Notes under the pieces: generated by a model
The model's database searches: none
Told to the model about the DNA's origin: nothing
What the model saw: the letters and a program-made list of their open reading frames with translations, nothing else
Position numbers and translations under genes: made by a program
Shown: piece by piece, positions 48,489 through 57,012 of the stretch
Numbering within the stretch: position 1 is the stretch's first letter
Layout: each line of letters starts with the position of its first letter
Assembly (NCBI RefSeq): GCF_021129215.1
Contig: NZ_JAJOLP010000001.1
Location: 186,001-250,000, forward strand
DNA length: 64,000 nt
Source: Agromyces sp. S2-1-8
Lineage (GTDB): Bacteria; Actinomycetota; Actinomycetes; Actinomycetales; Microbacteriaceae
Reading direction: 5' to 3'

Positions 48489-49103
48489 ATGGCCTCCACC
48501 CGCACCACCCTCCGCACCCACTGGGTCGCGCTCCGCGCGATGCTCGTCTTCACCCTCGTGCTCGGCGTCGCGTACACCGCCCTCGTCACCGCGATCGGCC
48601 AGCTCGCCCTGCCCGCCCGGGCGAACGGCTCGCTCGTGCACGACGCCGCCGGCGAGGTCGTCGGCTCGTCGCTCATCGGGCAATCGTTCGCGGATGCCTC
48701 GGGCGCGCCCCTGCCCGGGTGGTTCCAGCCCCGACCGTCGGCGGCCGGAGACGGCTACGACGGCGGCGCGTCGAGCGGCAGCAACCTCGGCCCCGAGAAC
48801 CCCGACCTCGTCTCGGCGATCGGCGAGCGCCGTTCGCGGGTCGCCGCGGCCGACGGCGTCTCGCCCGACGCGGTGCCCGCCGACGCCCTCACGGCCTCGG
48901 GCTCGGGTCTCGACCCGCACATCAGTCCCGAGTACGCGCGCCGGCAGGTCGCCCGCGTGGCCGAGGTGCGCGGTCTGCCCGAGGCCGAGGTCGCGAAGCT
49001 CGTCGACGCCCACGTGCAGGGGCGCGACCTCGGCTACCTCGGCGACGAGACCGTGAACGTGCTCGAGCTCAACCTCGCGCTCGCAGCGCTGGTGGGAGAC
49101 TGA
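48489..49103 (+). CDS. kdpC: KdpC, chaperone-like subunit
   Basis: This 204-residue protein has one N-terminal membrane helix (MLVFTLVLGVAYTALVTAIG) and an extracytoplasmic domain with LIGQSFADASGAPLPGWFQPRPSAA (typically split), SSGSNLGPENPDL, and the C-terminal ISPEYARRQVARVAEVRGL. GAAAGGA lies about 10 nt before the ATG. It increases nucleotide affinity of KdpB in the E. coli system. Confidence 0.96.
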   Translation: MASTRTTLRTHWVALRAMLVFTLVLGVAYTALVTAIGQLALPARANGSLVHDAAGEVVGSSLIGQSFADASGAPLPGWFQPRPSAAGDGYDGGASSGSNLGPENPDLVSAIGERRSRVAAADGVSPDAVPADALTASGSGLDPHISPEYARRQVARVAEVRGLPEAEVAKLVDAHVQGRDLGYLGDETVNVLELNLALAALVGD

Positions 49104-49107
49104 CCAC

Positions 49108-51630
49108 ATGAAGCGGGGGCGATTGCGGGTGCTGCTGGGTGCCGCTCCCGGCGTCGGCAAGACCTACACCATGCTCGAGGAGGGCAGGCGACTCGTCGGC
49201 GAGGGGCACGACGTCGTCGTCGGCTTCGTCGAGACGCACGGGCGGCGCGCGACCGCCGACATGGCCGAGGGGCTCGAGATCGTGCCCCGACGCGCGATCG
49301 AGCACCGGGGCGTGACCCTCGACGAGATGGACCTCGACGCGGTGCTCGCGCGCCGGCCCGAGGTCGCCCTCGTCGACGAGCTCGCCCACACGAACGCCCC
49401 CGGCTCGCGCCACGCGAAGCGCTGGCAGGACGTCGAGGAGCTGCTCGACGCCGGCATCGACGTCGTCTCGACCGTGAACACGCAGCACATCGAGTCGCTC
49501 GGCGACGTCGTGCTGCAGATCACGGGAGTGCCGCAGCGCGAGACCATCCCCGACCGGGTGCTGCGCGCCGCCGACCAGGTCGAGGTCGTCGACCTGTCGC
49601 CGCAGGCCCTGCGCGACCGGCTCTCGGGCGGCCTCGTCTACCCCGCCGAGCGCATCGACGCCGCGCTGTCGAACTACTTCCGGCTCGGCAACCTCACCGC
49701 GCTCCGCGAGATCGCGCTGCTGTGGCTCGCCGACGAGGTCGACCAGGCGCTCAAGAAGTACCGGGCCGAGCACGGCATCGACCGCAAGTGGGAGGCGCGC
49801 GAGCGCGTCGTCGTCGCGCTCACGGGCGGACCCGAGGGCGAGACCCTGCTGCGCCGCGGCGCCCGCATCGCCGCCCGCGCGTCGGGCGGCGAGCTCATCG
49901 CCGTGCACGTGACGAACCCCGACGGCATGCGGGCGAGGCATCCCGGCGCGCTCGACGCCCAGCGCACGCTCGTCGAGCAGCTGGGCGGCACGTTCCACCA
50001 GGTGGTCGGCGAGGACGTGCCGCGTGCGCTCGTCGAGTTCGCGCGGTCGATGGACGCGACGCAGCTCGTCATCGGCGTCAGCCGCCGGTCGCGCCTCGCG
50101 GCCGCGTTCTCACCGCCGGGCATCGGCGCGACGGTGATCCGCGAGTCCGGCGACATCGACGTGCACATCGTGACCCACGCCGCAGCCGGTGCTGCGGTCT
50201 CGCTGCCCCGGCTCGCGCGCGGCGCGCTCGGCCGCACGCGGCTCGTGATGGGATTCGTCGTGGCGCTCGTCGCGGGGCCGCTGCTCAGCTGGGTGCTGAC
50301 GCGCTTCCACACCGAGTCGTCGATCACGAGCGACGTGCTCGCGTACCAGCTGCTCGTCATCGTCGTCGCACTCATCGGCGGCATCTGGCCGGCCCTGTTC
50401 GCGGCCGTGCTCTCGGGCCTCACGCTGAACTTCCTCTTCATCGAACCGCTCTACACGCTCACGATCGCCGAGCCGCGCCAACTGCTGGCCCTCGTCTTCT
50501 ACGTCGCCAACGCGCTGCTCGTGAGCTACGTCGTCGACCAGGCCGCCCGCCGCACCCGAGAGGCGCGGCGAGCGGCCGCCGAGTCGCAGATGCTCGCGAC
50601 CATGGCCGGCAGCGTGCTGCGCGGCGAGGACGCCCTGCAGGCGATGGTCACCCGCACGCGCGAGGCGTTCGGTCTGACGGGCGTGCGGCTCCTGGTCGAC
50701 GGCGAGCCGGTCGTCGCCGACGGCGAGCCCTCGAACGACGATCGCGTCACGCTGCTGCCCATCGCCGACCGCGCCGTGCTCGAGCTGCACGGACACGACC
50801 CCGATACCTCGGAGCGGCGCCTGCTGCAGGTCATCGCCACCCAGATGGATGCGGCCCTCGAGCACGGCGCGCTCGCCCGTGCCGCCGAGACCGCCGACGC
50901 GCTCGCCGAGACCGACCGGGTGCGCTCGGCGCTGCTCGCCGCGGTCGGGCACGACCTGCGACGACCGCTCACCTCTGCCTCGGCCGCCATCAGCGCGCTG
51001 AGGTCGGCCGAGGTACGGCTGCCCGACGACGAGCGGCAGGAGCTGCTCGACACGGCCGCCGAGAGCCTCGACTCGCTCGCCGAGCTCGTCACGAACCTGC
51101 TCGACGTGAGCCGCGTGCAGGCCGGGGCGCTCGCGGTGCGGCTCGCACCGGTGGAGGCGGCCGACGTCGTGTTCCCCGCACTCGACGAGCTCGGGCTCGG
51201 GCCGGGCGAGGTCGAACTCGATCTCGCCGACGATGCGCCGCAACTGCTCGCCGACGCGGGCCTGCTGCAGCGCGTCGTCGTGAACCTGCTCGCGAACGCG
51301 GTGCGGCACTCCCCCGTGGGTGAGCGGGTGCGGCTCGCGGCGTCCGGATTCCGCGGTCACGTGCAGTTGCGCATCGTCGACCGGGGTCCGGGCATCCCGC
51401 CCGAGCGCCGCGACGAGGTGTTCACACCGTTCCAGCGGCTCGGCGACACCGACAACGAGACCGGGCTCGGACTCGGACTCGCCCTGTCGAAGGGGTTCGT
51501 CGAGGGCATGGACGGCACACTGGAGGTCGAGGACACACCGGGCGGTGGACTCACGATGGTGGTCACCCTGCCGGCCGTGACCGCCGACCGCGACGCCCGC
51601 CCACCCGCGACACCCGAGGAGGCGCGATGA
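49108..51630 (+). CDS. kdpD: KdpD, K+/osmotic sensor histidine kinase
   Basis: This 840-residue protein begins with the KdpD domain: Walker A LLGAAPGVGKTYTMLEEG, EVALVDELAHTNAPGSRHAKRW and VVSTVNTQHIESL. A universal-stress-like domain follows (about 230-350). Four membrane helices then lie at about 375-480, including GGIWPALFAAVLSGLTLNFLF. After a GAF-like part comes the HisKA site LAAVGHDLRRPLTSASAA, and then ATPase boxes NLLANAVRHSP, DRGPGIPP and GLGLGLALSKGFVEGM. It phosphorylates KdpE and overlaps it by ATGA. Confidence 0.96.
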   Translation: MKRGRLRVLLGAAPGVGKTYTMLEEGRRLVGEGHDVVVGFVETHGRRATADMAEGLEIVPRRAIEHRGVTLDEMDLDAVLARRPEVALVDELAHTNAPGSRHAKRWQDVEELLDAGIDVVSTVNTQHIESLGDVVLQITGVPQRETIPDRVLRAADQVEVVDLSPQALRDRLSGGLVYPAERIDAALSNYFRLGNLTALREIALLWLADEVDQALKKYRAEHGIDRKWEARERVVVALTGGPEGETLLRRGARIAARASGGELIAVHVTNPDGMRARHPGALDAQRTLVEQLGGTFHQVVGEDVPRALVEFARSMDATQLVIGVSRRSRLAAAFSPPGIGATVIRESGDIDVHIVTHAAAGAAVSLPRLARGALGRTRLVMGFVVALVAGPLLSWVLTRFHTESSITSDVLAYQLLVIVVALIGGIWPALFAAVLSGLTLNFLFIEPLYTLTIAEPRQLLALVFYVANALLVSYVVDQAARRTREARRAAAESQMLATMAGSVLRGEDALQAMVTRTREAFGLTGVRLLVDGEPVVADGEPSNDDRVTLLPIADRAVLELHGHDPDTSERRLLQVIATQMDAALEHGALARAAETADALAETDRVRSALLAAVGHDLRRPLTSASAAISALRSAEVRLPDDERQELLDTAAESLDSLAELVTNLLDVSRVQAGALAVRLAPVEAADVVFPALDELGLGPGEVELDLADDAPQLLADAGLLQRVVVNLLANAVRHSPVGERVRLAASGFRGHVQLRIVDRGPGIPPERRDEVFTPFQRLGDTDNETGLGLGLALSKGFVEGMDGTLEVEDTPGGGLTMVVTLPAVTADRDARPPATPEEAR

Positions 51631-52322
51631 GGATCCTCCTCGCCGACGACGACGAGCAGCTGCAGCGCGCCCTGCGCATCACGCTCGCCGCGAGGGGGTA
51701 CGACGTGCTGCACGCGCGCGACGGCGCCGAGGCCATCGACCAGGCGGCCAACGGGCACCCCGATCTCATCCTGCTCGACCTGGGCATGCCGAAGGTCGAC
51801 GGCATCGACGTGATCCGTGCCGTTCGGGCGTGGTCGAGCGTGCCGATCCTCGTGCTGTCAGGGCGTACCGACTCGGGCGAGAAGGTCGAGGCGCTCGACG
51901 CCGGTGCCGACGACTACGTCACGAAGCCGTTCGCGATGGACGAGCTCCTCGCCCGCATCCGTGCGCGCTCGCGCCGGCCGGCCGACGACGGCGACGGGGC
52001 GGCCGTGCATCGGGTCGGCGAGCTGAAGGTCGACCTCGCCGCCCGGGTCGTGCGGCCCGTCGCATCCGAGGGCGGCGGCCGCGAGGCATCCGTTCGCCTG
52101 ACGCCGACCGAGTGGCGGCTCCTCGAGCTGTTCCTCAAGCACCCCGGGCGGCTGCTCACGCGCGAGATGCTGCTGAGCGAGGTGTGGGGCCCGTATCACG
52201 CGAACGACGCCGGATACCTGCGGCTCTACGTCGCGCAGCTGCGGCGCAAGCTCGAGCCGGTGCCGTCGGAGCCCCGCCACTTCCTCAACGAACCGGGCCT
52301 CGGGTACCGCTTCGAGCCGTAG
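51627..52322 (+). CDS. kdpE: KdpE, OmpR-type response regulator
   Basis: This 231-residue protein has a receiver with the acidic cluster ILLADDDEQLQ, phospho-acceptor Asp in LILLDLGMPKVDGIDV, Ser/Thr in ILVLSGR and Lys in YVTKPFAMDELLARI. A winged helix follows (LTPTEWRLLELFLKHPGRLL, YLRLYVAQLRRKLEP). It activates kdpFABC at low K+. An acidic/Gly linker with a GEASV-like insert joins the domains. ATGA overlap with kdpD. Confidence 0.96.
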   Translation: MRILLADDDEQLQRALRITLAARGYDVLHARDGAEAIDQAANGHPDLILLDLGMPKVDGIDVIRAVRAWSSVPILVLSGRTDSGEKVEALDAGADDYVTKPFAMDELLARIRARSRRPADDGDGAAVHRVGELKVDLAARVVRPVASEGGGREASVRLTPTEWRLLELFLKHPGRLLTREMLLSEVWGPYHANDAGYLRLYVAQLRRKLEPVPSEPRHFLNEPGLGYRFEP

Positions 52323-52407
52323 GCGACGTCGGGTCGTCGGCAGCGCACGCGCCGGATCGCGCGTTGATCCCCGCCCGACCAGCTGGGATCGTCCCTCCGG
52401 TGAACGC

Positions 52408-52476
52408 GGCCACACGGCCACACGGCCACACGGCCACACGGCCACACGGCCACACGACCACACGACCACACGACCA
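52408..52476 (+). repeat. 8-bp minisatellite (GGCCACAC)6(GACCACAC)2
   Basis: Six units of GGCCACAC run from 52408 to 52455, then two of GACCACAC and a partial unit. It lies in the 264-bp gap between kdpE and the LLM gene, which otherwise shows no gene. There are no spacers, so it is not a CRISPR array. Confidence 0.9.
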
Positions 52477-52586
52477 GTGATGCGAACCCGCCGCCGCTCG
52501 TCACCCGCGCCCTACCTCCGACGGAGTACGCGCAGTGTCGCCGCCGGGCGGATGTGCGGCCGGCGCGGCTCGCGCAGGATCGAGGC

Positions 52587-53396
52587 ATGACCCACCACTC
52601 CTTCCGATTCGGCGCCGTCGTCGGGCGACGCGGCACGGCGGCCGTCTGGGGCGCCACTGCGCGCGAGCTCGAGCAGGCGGGCTTCTCGTCGCTGCTCGTG
52701 CCCGACACGCTCGGTACCGCCTCCCCGTTCCTCGCACTCGCGGCCGCCGCGACGACGACCGAGCGGCTGCACCTCGGCACGTGGGTGCTCGCCGCGCCCC
52801 TGCGGTCGGCGGCTGCCGTCGCACGCGAGGCGTCGACCCTGCACGAGCTCGCGGGCGGGCGATTCGAGCTCGGCCTCGGCGCGGGGCGCCCCGGCGGCGA
52901 GCACGACGCCCTCCGGCTCGGCGTCGACTGGGGTGCGCCCGGCCGGCGCGTCGACGCGGTCGAGCGGGCGCTGATCGCCGTGCACGCCGAGCTGCCGGAC
53001 CTGCCGGTCGTGATCGCGGGCAACGGCGACCGGATGCTGCGCCTCGCCGGCGCCCATGCGCGCACGCTCGCCCTCGCCGTGCCGCCGACCGCGACGGTCG
53101 ACGAGGTGGCCGCGCTCGCGACCCGCGCCCGGGATCGGGCGGGCACCGACCTCGAGATCGCGCTGCAGATCGCCGGCGTGGGCGAGTCCCTGCCCGAGTG
53201 GCTGTCGACGCGGCTCGGGCTGACGCCCGAAGGGCTGCGCGAGGCCGACGCGGCGGCCCTCCTCTCGGGCGACGTCGACCGCGACGCCGCCCACCTCGAG
53301 CGGCTGCGGGAGGTCGCCGGCGTCTCGTACGTCACGATGTCGCACGAGCACGCCGCCGTGCTCGGCCCGCTCGTCGCGAGGCTCGCCGGCCGCTGA
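52587..53396 (+). CDS. LLM-class flavin/F420-dependent oxidoreductase
   Basis: This 269-residue luciferase-like TIM barrel starts with FRFGAVVGRRGTAAVWGATA and continues ARELEQAGFSSLLVPDTLG. Then come LHLGTWVLAAPLRSAAAVAREASTL and LAGGRFELGLGAGRPGGE, the F420/FMN-binding motif of the LLM family. Substrate unknown. CAGGAT lies 6 nt before the ATG. It stands alone, convergent with the DUF402 gene. Confidence 0.87.
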   Translation: MTHHSFRFGAVVGRRGTAAVWGATARELEQAGFSSLLVPDTLGTASPFLALAAAATTTERLHLGTWVLAAPLRSAAAVAREASTLHELAGGRFELGLGAGRPGGEHDALRLGVDWGAPGRRVDAVERALIAVHAELPDLPVVIAGNGDRMLRLAGAHARTLALAVPPTATVDEVAALATRARDRAGTDLEIALQIAGVGESLPEWLSTRLGLTPEGLREADAAALLSGDVDRDAAHLERLREVAGVSYVTMSHEHAAVLGPLVARLAGR

Positions 53397-53420
53397 CGGC
53401 TGCCGACGTCCGCCGCGGCG

Positions 53421-53981
53421 CTATCCGAACGCGGGCAGTGCGGCGAGCGCGGCGAACCACGCCGCCGCGGTCGCGCCGTCGAACGGCGGTTCGCGGCGCC
53501 GCACCGCCCCGAGCACCCCGTCGGCGTCGGCACGCACCCGCGCCACGAGCTCGGAGGGGTAGCCGAAGCGCACCGAATGCTCGGCGAACTCCTCCTCGTC
53601 GTCGATGAACGCAGCCTCGCCGTCGCGTTCGACCACGTCGAGGTCGAGGTCGACGTACGCGACCGTGAAGCCCGAGGCATCCGCGCGCCATTCGGGCACC
53701 GTGGCGAGGTCGACGTAGGTGCCGAGTCCGCGCGGATGCCCGAGGTTGAAGGCCGGCACCCAGCCCGCCGGCGTGACGAGCGTGAGCGACGGCCAGTCGG
53801 CCGTGAACTCCGCGCCCGGCCGCGCGAATCGCGTGCCCGGCGGGAAGCCGATCCATCCGCCGTGCTCGTCGGCGCCGAGCCAGACGCCGTCGAACGCCCA
53901 GTGCGGCGAGCCGTCCCACTTCGTTGCACGCACGCGCACGGTGTCGCCCGACCGGCGCCCGGTCATCGATGGGACGTCCAT
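53421..53981 (-). CDS. DUF402 domain protein
   Basis: This 186-residue protein carries a beta-barrel DUF402 domain. The central acidic cluster AYVDLDLDVVERDGEAAFIDDEEEF (about 110-135, quoted as a region) holds the metal-binding Asp residues seen in this family, some members of which are nucleoside di/triphosphate hydrolases (Ntdp-like). That activity is possible here but unproven. The ATG is 6 nt after TACGGT; longer frames upstream are rejected. Confidence 0.82.
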   Translation of the reverse strand: MDVPSMTGRRSGDTVRVRATKWDGSPHWAFDGVWLGADEHGGWIGFPPGTRFARPGAEFTADWPSLTLVTPAGWVPAFNLGHPRGLGTYVDLATVPEWRADASGFTVAYVDLDLDVVERDGEAAFIDDEEEFAEHSVRFGYPSELVARVRADADGVLGAVRRREPPFDGATAAAWFAALAALPAFG

Positions 53982-53987
53982 CCGACC

Positions 53988-53993
53988 ACCGTA
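53988..53993 (-). promoter_or_regulatory. Leaderless -10 box, DUF402 gene
   Basis: Minus-strand TACGGT, 6 nt (GGTCGG), ATG at 53981. Confidence 0.5.
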
Positions 53994-54101
53994 GCGCCGG
54001 GGAGAACCCGGGCGCGGGCGCCGCCGACGCCATGTCCGGAACTCGCCGGACACCCGGTGCGCGGCCCGCGAGGCTGGAGTCCCAGACCAGGAAGGCCGCC
54101 C

Positions 54102-54782
54102 ATGGGAACCGTGACCTCGCTCGACGCCCACGCGCATGGCACCCGGCATGCGTCGATCGCGCCCGCGATCCTCTACTTCGGCAGCCAGGTGTCGCTGCTC
54201 TCGACCGTCGACGAGGAGGGGCATCCGAATCTCGCGCCGAACTCGTCGGTGTGGTGGCTCGGCCAGACCGCGATGCTCGGCGTCGCGGCGCGCAGCCAGA
54301 CGGGCCGCAATCTCCTGGCGAACGGCGAGGCGGTGATCAACCTGCCCTCGATCGCCGGCGTCGACGCGGTCGACCGGCTCGCCCTCACGACCGGCCGCAA
54401 TCCGGTCCCCGACCGAAAGGCTGCGGCGGGCTACCGGCACGTGCGCGACAAGTTCGCCGAAGCGGGTGTGCGGCCGATCGCGGCCGAGACGGTCGCGCCC
54501 CCGCGCGTGGCCGAGTTCCCCGTGCACCTGGAGGGGCGGGTCGTCACGATCCACCCGATGGGCGGCGCGGCGACCACGGCGGAGGCGAGCCTGCTGGCGG
54601 TCGAACTCGGCATCACCCGTGTGCACGTGGTCGAGTCGCTGCGGATGCCCGGCCACGCCAACCGCATCGACCCCGGGCGCTGGCGGCCCCTCATGATGAA
54701 CTTCCAGCGGTTCTTCGGACTCGGCGACGAGACGATGCCGTCGCGCCTCGCGAGCATCGACGAGGAGTGGTACCGCGGCTGA
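54102..54782 (+). CDS. Flavin reductase-like (FMN-binding split barrel) protein
   Basis: This 226-residue protein has the split-barrel pattern AILYFGSQVSLLSTVDEEGHPNLAPNSSVWWLG (early strands, about residues 22-55), then LGVAARSQTGRNLLANGEAVINLPS, the FMN-binding segment of the Flavin_Reduct family. A C-terminal part with RMPGHANRIDPGRWRPLMMNF follows. It probably reduces FMN or acts as a flavin-dependent oxidoreductase; substrate unknown. AGGAAG lies about 9 nt upstream of ATG. Confidence 0.82.
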   Translation: MGTVTSLDAHAHGTRHASIAPAILYFGSQVSLLSTVDEEGHPNLAPNSSVWWLGQTAMLGVAARSQTGRNLLANGEAVINLPSIAGVDAVDRLALTTGRNPVPDRKAAAGYRHVRDKFAEAGVRPIAAETVAPPRVAEFPVHLEGRVVTIHPMGGAATTAEASLLAVELGITRVHVVESLRMPGHANRIDPGRWRPLMMNFQRFFGLGDETMPSRLASIDEEWYRG

Positions 54783-54825
54783 GCCCGCCGGCGCGCACCG
54801 GCGGGCTCAGCCGCGAGGCATCCCG

Positions 54826-56736
54826 TCAGCTCAGCTCGGCGACCGCGCGGCTCGCCTCGTCGACGGCGGCGTGCGTGTAGCCGAACGCCTGGGCGTCGGA
54901 GTTCGCGATCGTGATGTTGCCGTGCCGACGACGCGCGGCCTGGAACGGCTGCTGCTCGAGCGGGCCGAAGATCGCGGGGTCGGCGATCGAGTTGTACTCG
55001 TAGGCGTAGCCGTGCGACCAGCGGTTCACGGTGATCGCAGCGATGTCGCGCTTCGCCTCGAACCCGAAGCCGCCGAGCGAGCGCTGCATGAGATCGCGGA
55101 TGTCTCGTTCGAAGTCCGCGAACGTCACCTGCAGCAGCTCGCGGCGACCGGCCTTGTGCTGGTCGCGGGTGATGCGCTCGCCCGGCAGGTTCGGCGTCTT
55201 CGACAGCGTGACGACGATCGGCTCCTCGGGGTCGCGCGCCGACCGGTAGCCGCCCTGGTCGGTCGGGGTGGCGAGGCCGAGGCTGTCCCAGAAGTGGTTG
55301 TACGGCGTGACCCGCGAGACGCCGGCGTCGGCGAACGCGGTCCAGTTCTTCACCGCGACGCGGGCGTAGACGAGCGGCACCTTCACGCCGTAGCGCATCG
55401 CCTCGACCTGCTCGGCGGGCAACCCGTCGACGATGTACGACGAGACCGCGTTCCAGCACGCCATGACGACGTGCTTCGCCTCGACCCGGTACGCCGTGCC
55501 GCCGTTGACGTAGTCGACGTCGATCGGCCCGCTCGTCCCGGCGCGGTGGCGCACGGCGGTCGCCATGCTGTTGAGGCGGATGCGGACCGGCGACTTCGGG
55601 TGGTCGAGCAGCGCGTAGTTGGCCGAGGCGCCGATGATGCTCTCCTGCGTCTGCACGCCGCCGAACGCCTGCGGGACGAGCCGAGAGACGAGCAGTCGCG
55701 ACACGGTCGCGCCGCCGTCGGGGAAGTAGTACAGCTCCTCGTCGGTCGTCGTGAGCGACATCGCCGGTGTCCGGCCGATGCCGGGATACGGTTCGGGGCT
55801 CAGCCCGAGGCCGCCGAAGCCCGGATAGCCGACGCCCCAGCAGTCGCCGGCGGGCACGGCCTCGATACCGGCGCCCCACAGGCCGTGCGGGCGCTTCTGG
55901 TAGTAGACGAGGGCCTCGTCGCCGACGCCGACGAGATTCTGCAGGTACTCGCGGTAGGTCATGCGGGCGAGCGCCTGCTTCTTCTCGGCATCGCTGAGCC
56001 CGGGCAGCACGTCGTCGTCGAACGTCTCGATGCGCATGATGTCGTCGCGGGCCTGCTGCGAGAGCGGCAGGCGTGACACGAGCGACGCGGTGGACTCTCC
56101 CGGCGCCCGCCGCAGGAAGGTGTCGGCGCCGAACGACTCCTCGGGGAAGAAGTAGCCGTTCGTGAGCCCCATCGATCCGTAGAGGCCGGTGTCGACGCCC
56201 TCCGCGAGCTCCGCGAAGTCGATGCCGAGGTCGTCCATGAGCTCGAGCGACGGCGCGTTCCAGGTGTCGGGGCTGTCGAGGTTCACCATTCCGCCGTTGC
56301 TGAGCAGGGTGCGCCCGCGCACCGAGAACTCGTTGCGGTGCTGGTGGCCGCCGAAGTCGGCGAGCGCCTCGACCACGAGGATGCGCGCCTCGGCACCGAA
56401 CCGCTTGCGGTAGAAGTGGGCGGCCGCGAGCCCGCTCACCCCGCCGCCCACGACGACGAGGTCGTACGCCTCCCCCGTGCGCTTGGGCGTGCCGAAGTCG
56501 GCGCCGCCGAACGTCGCGCCGTGCCCGGCCTGTCGAGCCGAGTCGGTCTGCCCCACGAGCCCCGTCTGCCGCGGCCGGCTCGCCGCCGCATGCCCGCCAC
56601 CCGCCTGGGCGTGCGCCGCCCCGCCGGGCACCGCGGTCAGCGCCGCCGCGCCGGCCGCGACGGCCATGCCGTTGAGCAGGTCGCGCCGGCTGATGCCCGC
56701 CGACATCCCGAGTTCTTCATCTCCGTGCTTCGCCAT
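54826..56736 (-). CDS. Tat-exported FAD-dependent amine oxidase / spermidine dehydrogenase-like enzyme
   Basis: This 636-residue protein has a Tat signal (ISRRDLLNGMAVAAGAAALTAV, twin Arg at 17-18) followed by AHA. The FAD-binding fold is DLVVVGGGVSGLAAAHFYR (about 92-110). The segment DFGGHQHRNEFSVRGR, with HRNEF after the second strand, resembles SpdH-type spermidine dehydrogenases, as does SNGGMVNLDSPDTW. C-terminal flavin contacts lie near ITIANSDAQAFGY. It is probably extracytoplasmic. ATG at 56736 follows AAGGGG. A good -35/-10 pair lies 72-101 bp upstream. The exact amine substrate is not certain. Confidence 0.8.
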   Translation of the reverse strand: MAKHGDEELGMSAGISRRDLLNGMAVAAGAAALTAVPGGAAHAQAGGGHAAASRPRQTGLVGQTDSARQAGHGATFGGADFGTPKRTGEAYDLVVVGGGVSGLAAAHFYRKRFGAEARILVVEALADFGGHQHRNEFSVRGRTLLSNGGMVNLDSPDTWNAPSLELMDDLGIDFAELAEGVDTGLYGSMGLTNGYFFPEESFGADTFLRRAPGESTASLVSRLPLSQQARDDIMRIETFDDDVLPGLSDAEKKQALARMTYREYLQNLVGVGDEALVYYQKRPHGLWGAGIEAVPAGDCWGVGYPGFGGLGLSPEPYPGIGRTPAMSLTTTDEELYYFPDGGATVSRLLVSRLVPQAFGGVQTQESIIGASANYALLDHPKSPVRIRLNSMATAVRHRAGTSGPIDVDYVNGGTAYRVEAKHVVMACWNAVSSYIVDGLPAEQVEAMRYGVKVPLVYARVAVKNWTAFADAGVSRVTPYNHFWDSLGLATPTDQGGYRSARDPEEPIVVTLSKTPNLPGERITRDQHKAGRRELLQVTFADFERDIRDLMQRSLGGFGFEAKRDIAAITVNRWSHGYAYEYNSIADPAIFGPLEQQPFQAARRRHGNITIANSDAQAFGYTHAAVDEASRAVAELS

Positions 56737-56807
56737 GTCAGACCCCTTCGTCGTCCACTTCGTCTGCGTCGTCCGATGTCCGCGAGCCCGTGGCCCCGCG
56801 TGTCCGC

Positions 56808-56837
56808 AGGCTAACGAGCGGGTTCGACGAGGGTCAA
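56808..56837 (-). promoter_or_regulatory. Promoter of the Tat-exported oxidoreductase
   Basis: Minus strand: TTGACC (56832-56837), 18-bp spacer, TAGCCT (56808-56813). This gives a leader of about 65 nt with its own ribosome site, unlike the leaderless genes nearby. Confidence 0.6.
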
Positions 56838-57012
56838 GGATTTCGTTGAACAATCTGCGAAGTCGGTCGAACTCGTCTGTCGCCGACCGACGATCCGACG
56901 GAATCCGCAGCGGCGACGCAGCCGCGATGCCGCGCGGATCGTCGTCGCCCGCATGTCCCGTCCGTTCGCTCGACATCCCGGCGCGGGCGGGCCGGATGCG
57001 AGGATTGAACCC

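Noticed and set aside
46221-49160. A 979-codon minus-strand frame across kdpB-kdpC
   Set aside because: Shadow frame; the plus strand holds unmistakable Kdp motifs in the right order with overlapping starts and stops.
52408-52476. Possible CRISPR-like array
   Set aside because: The units are contiguous 8-mers without spacers and there are no cas genes.
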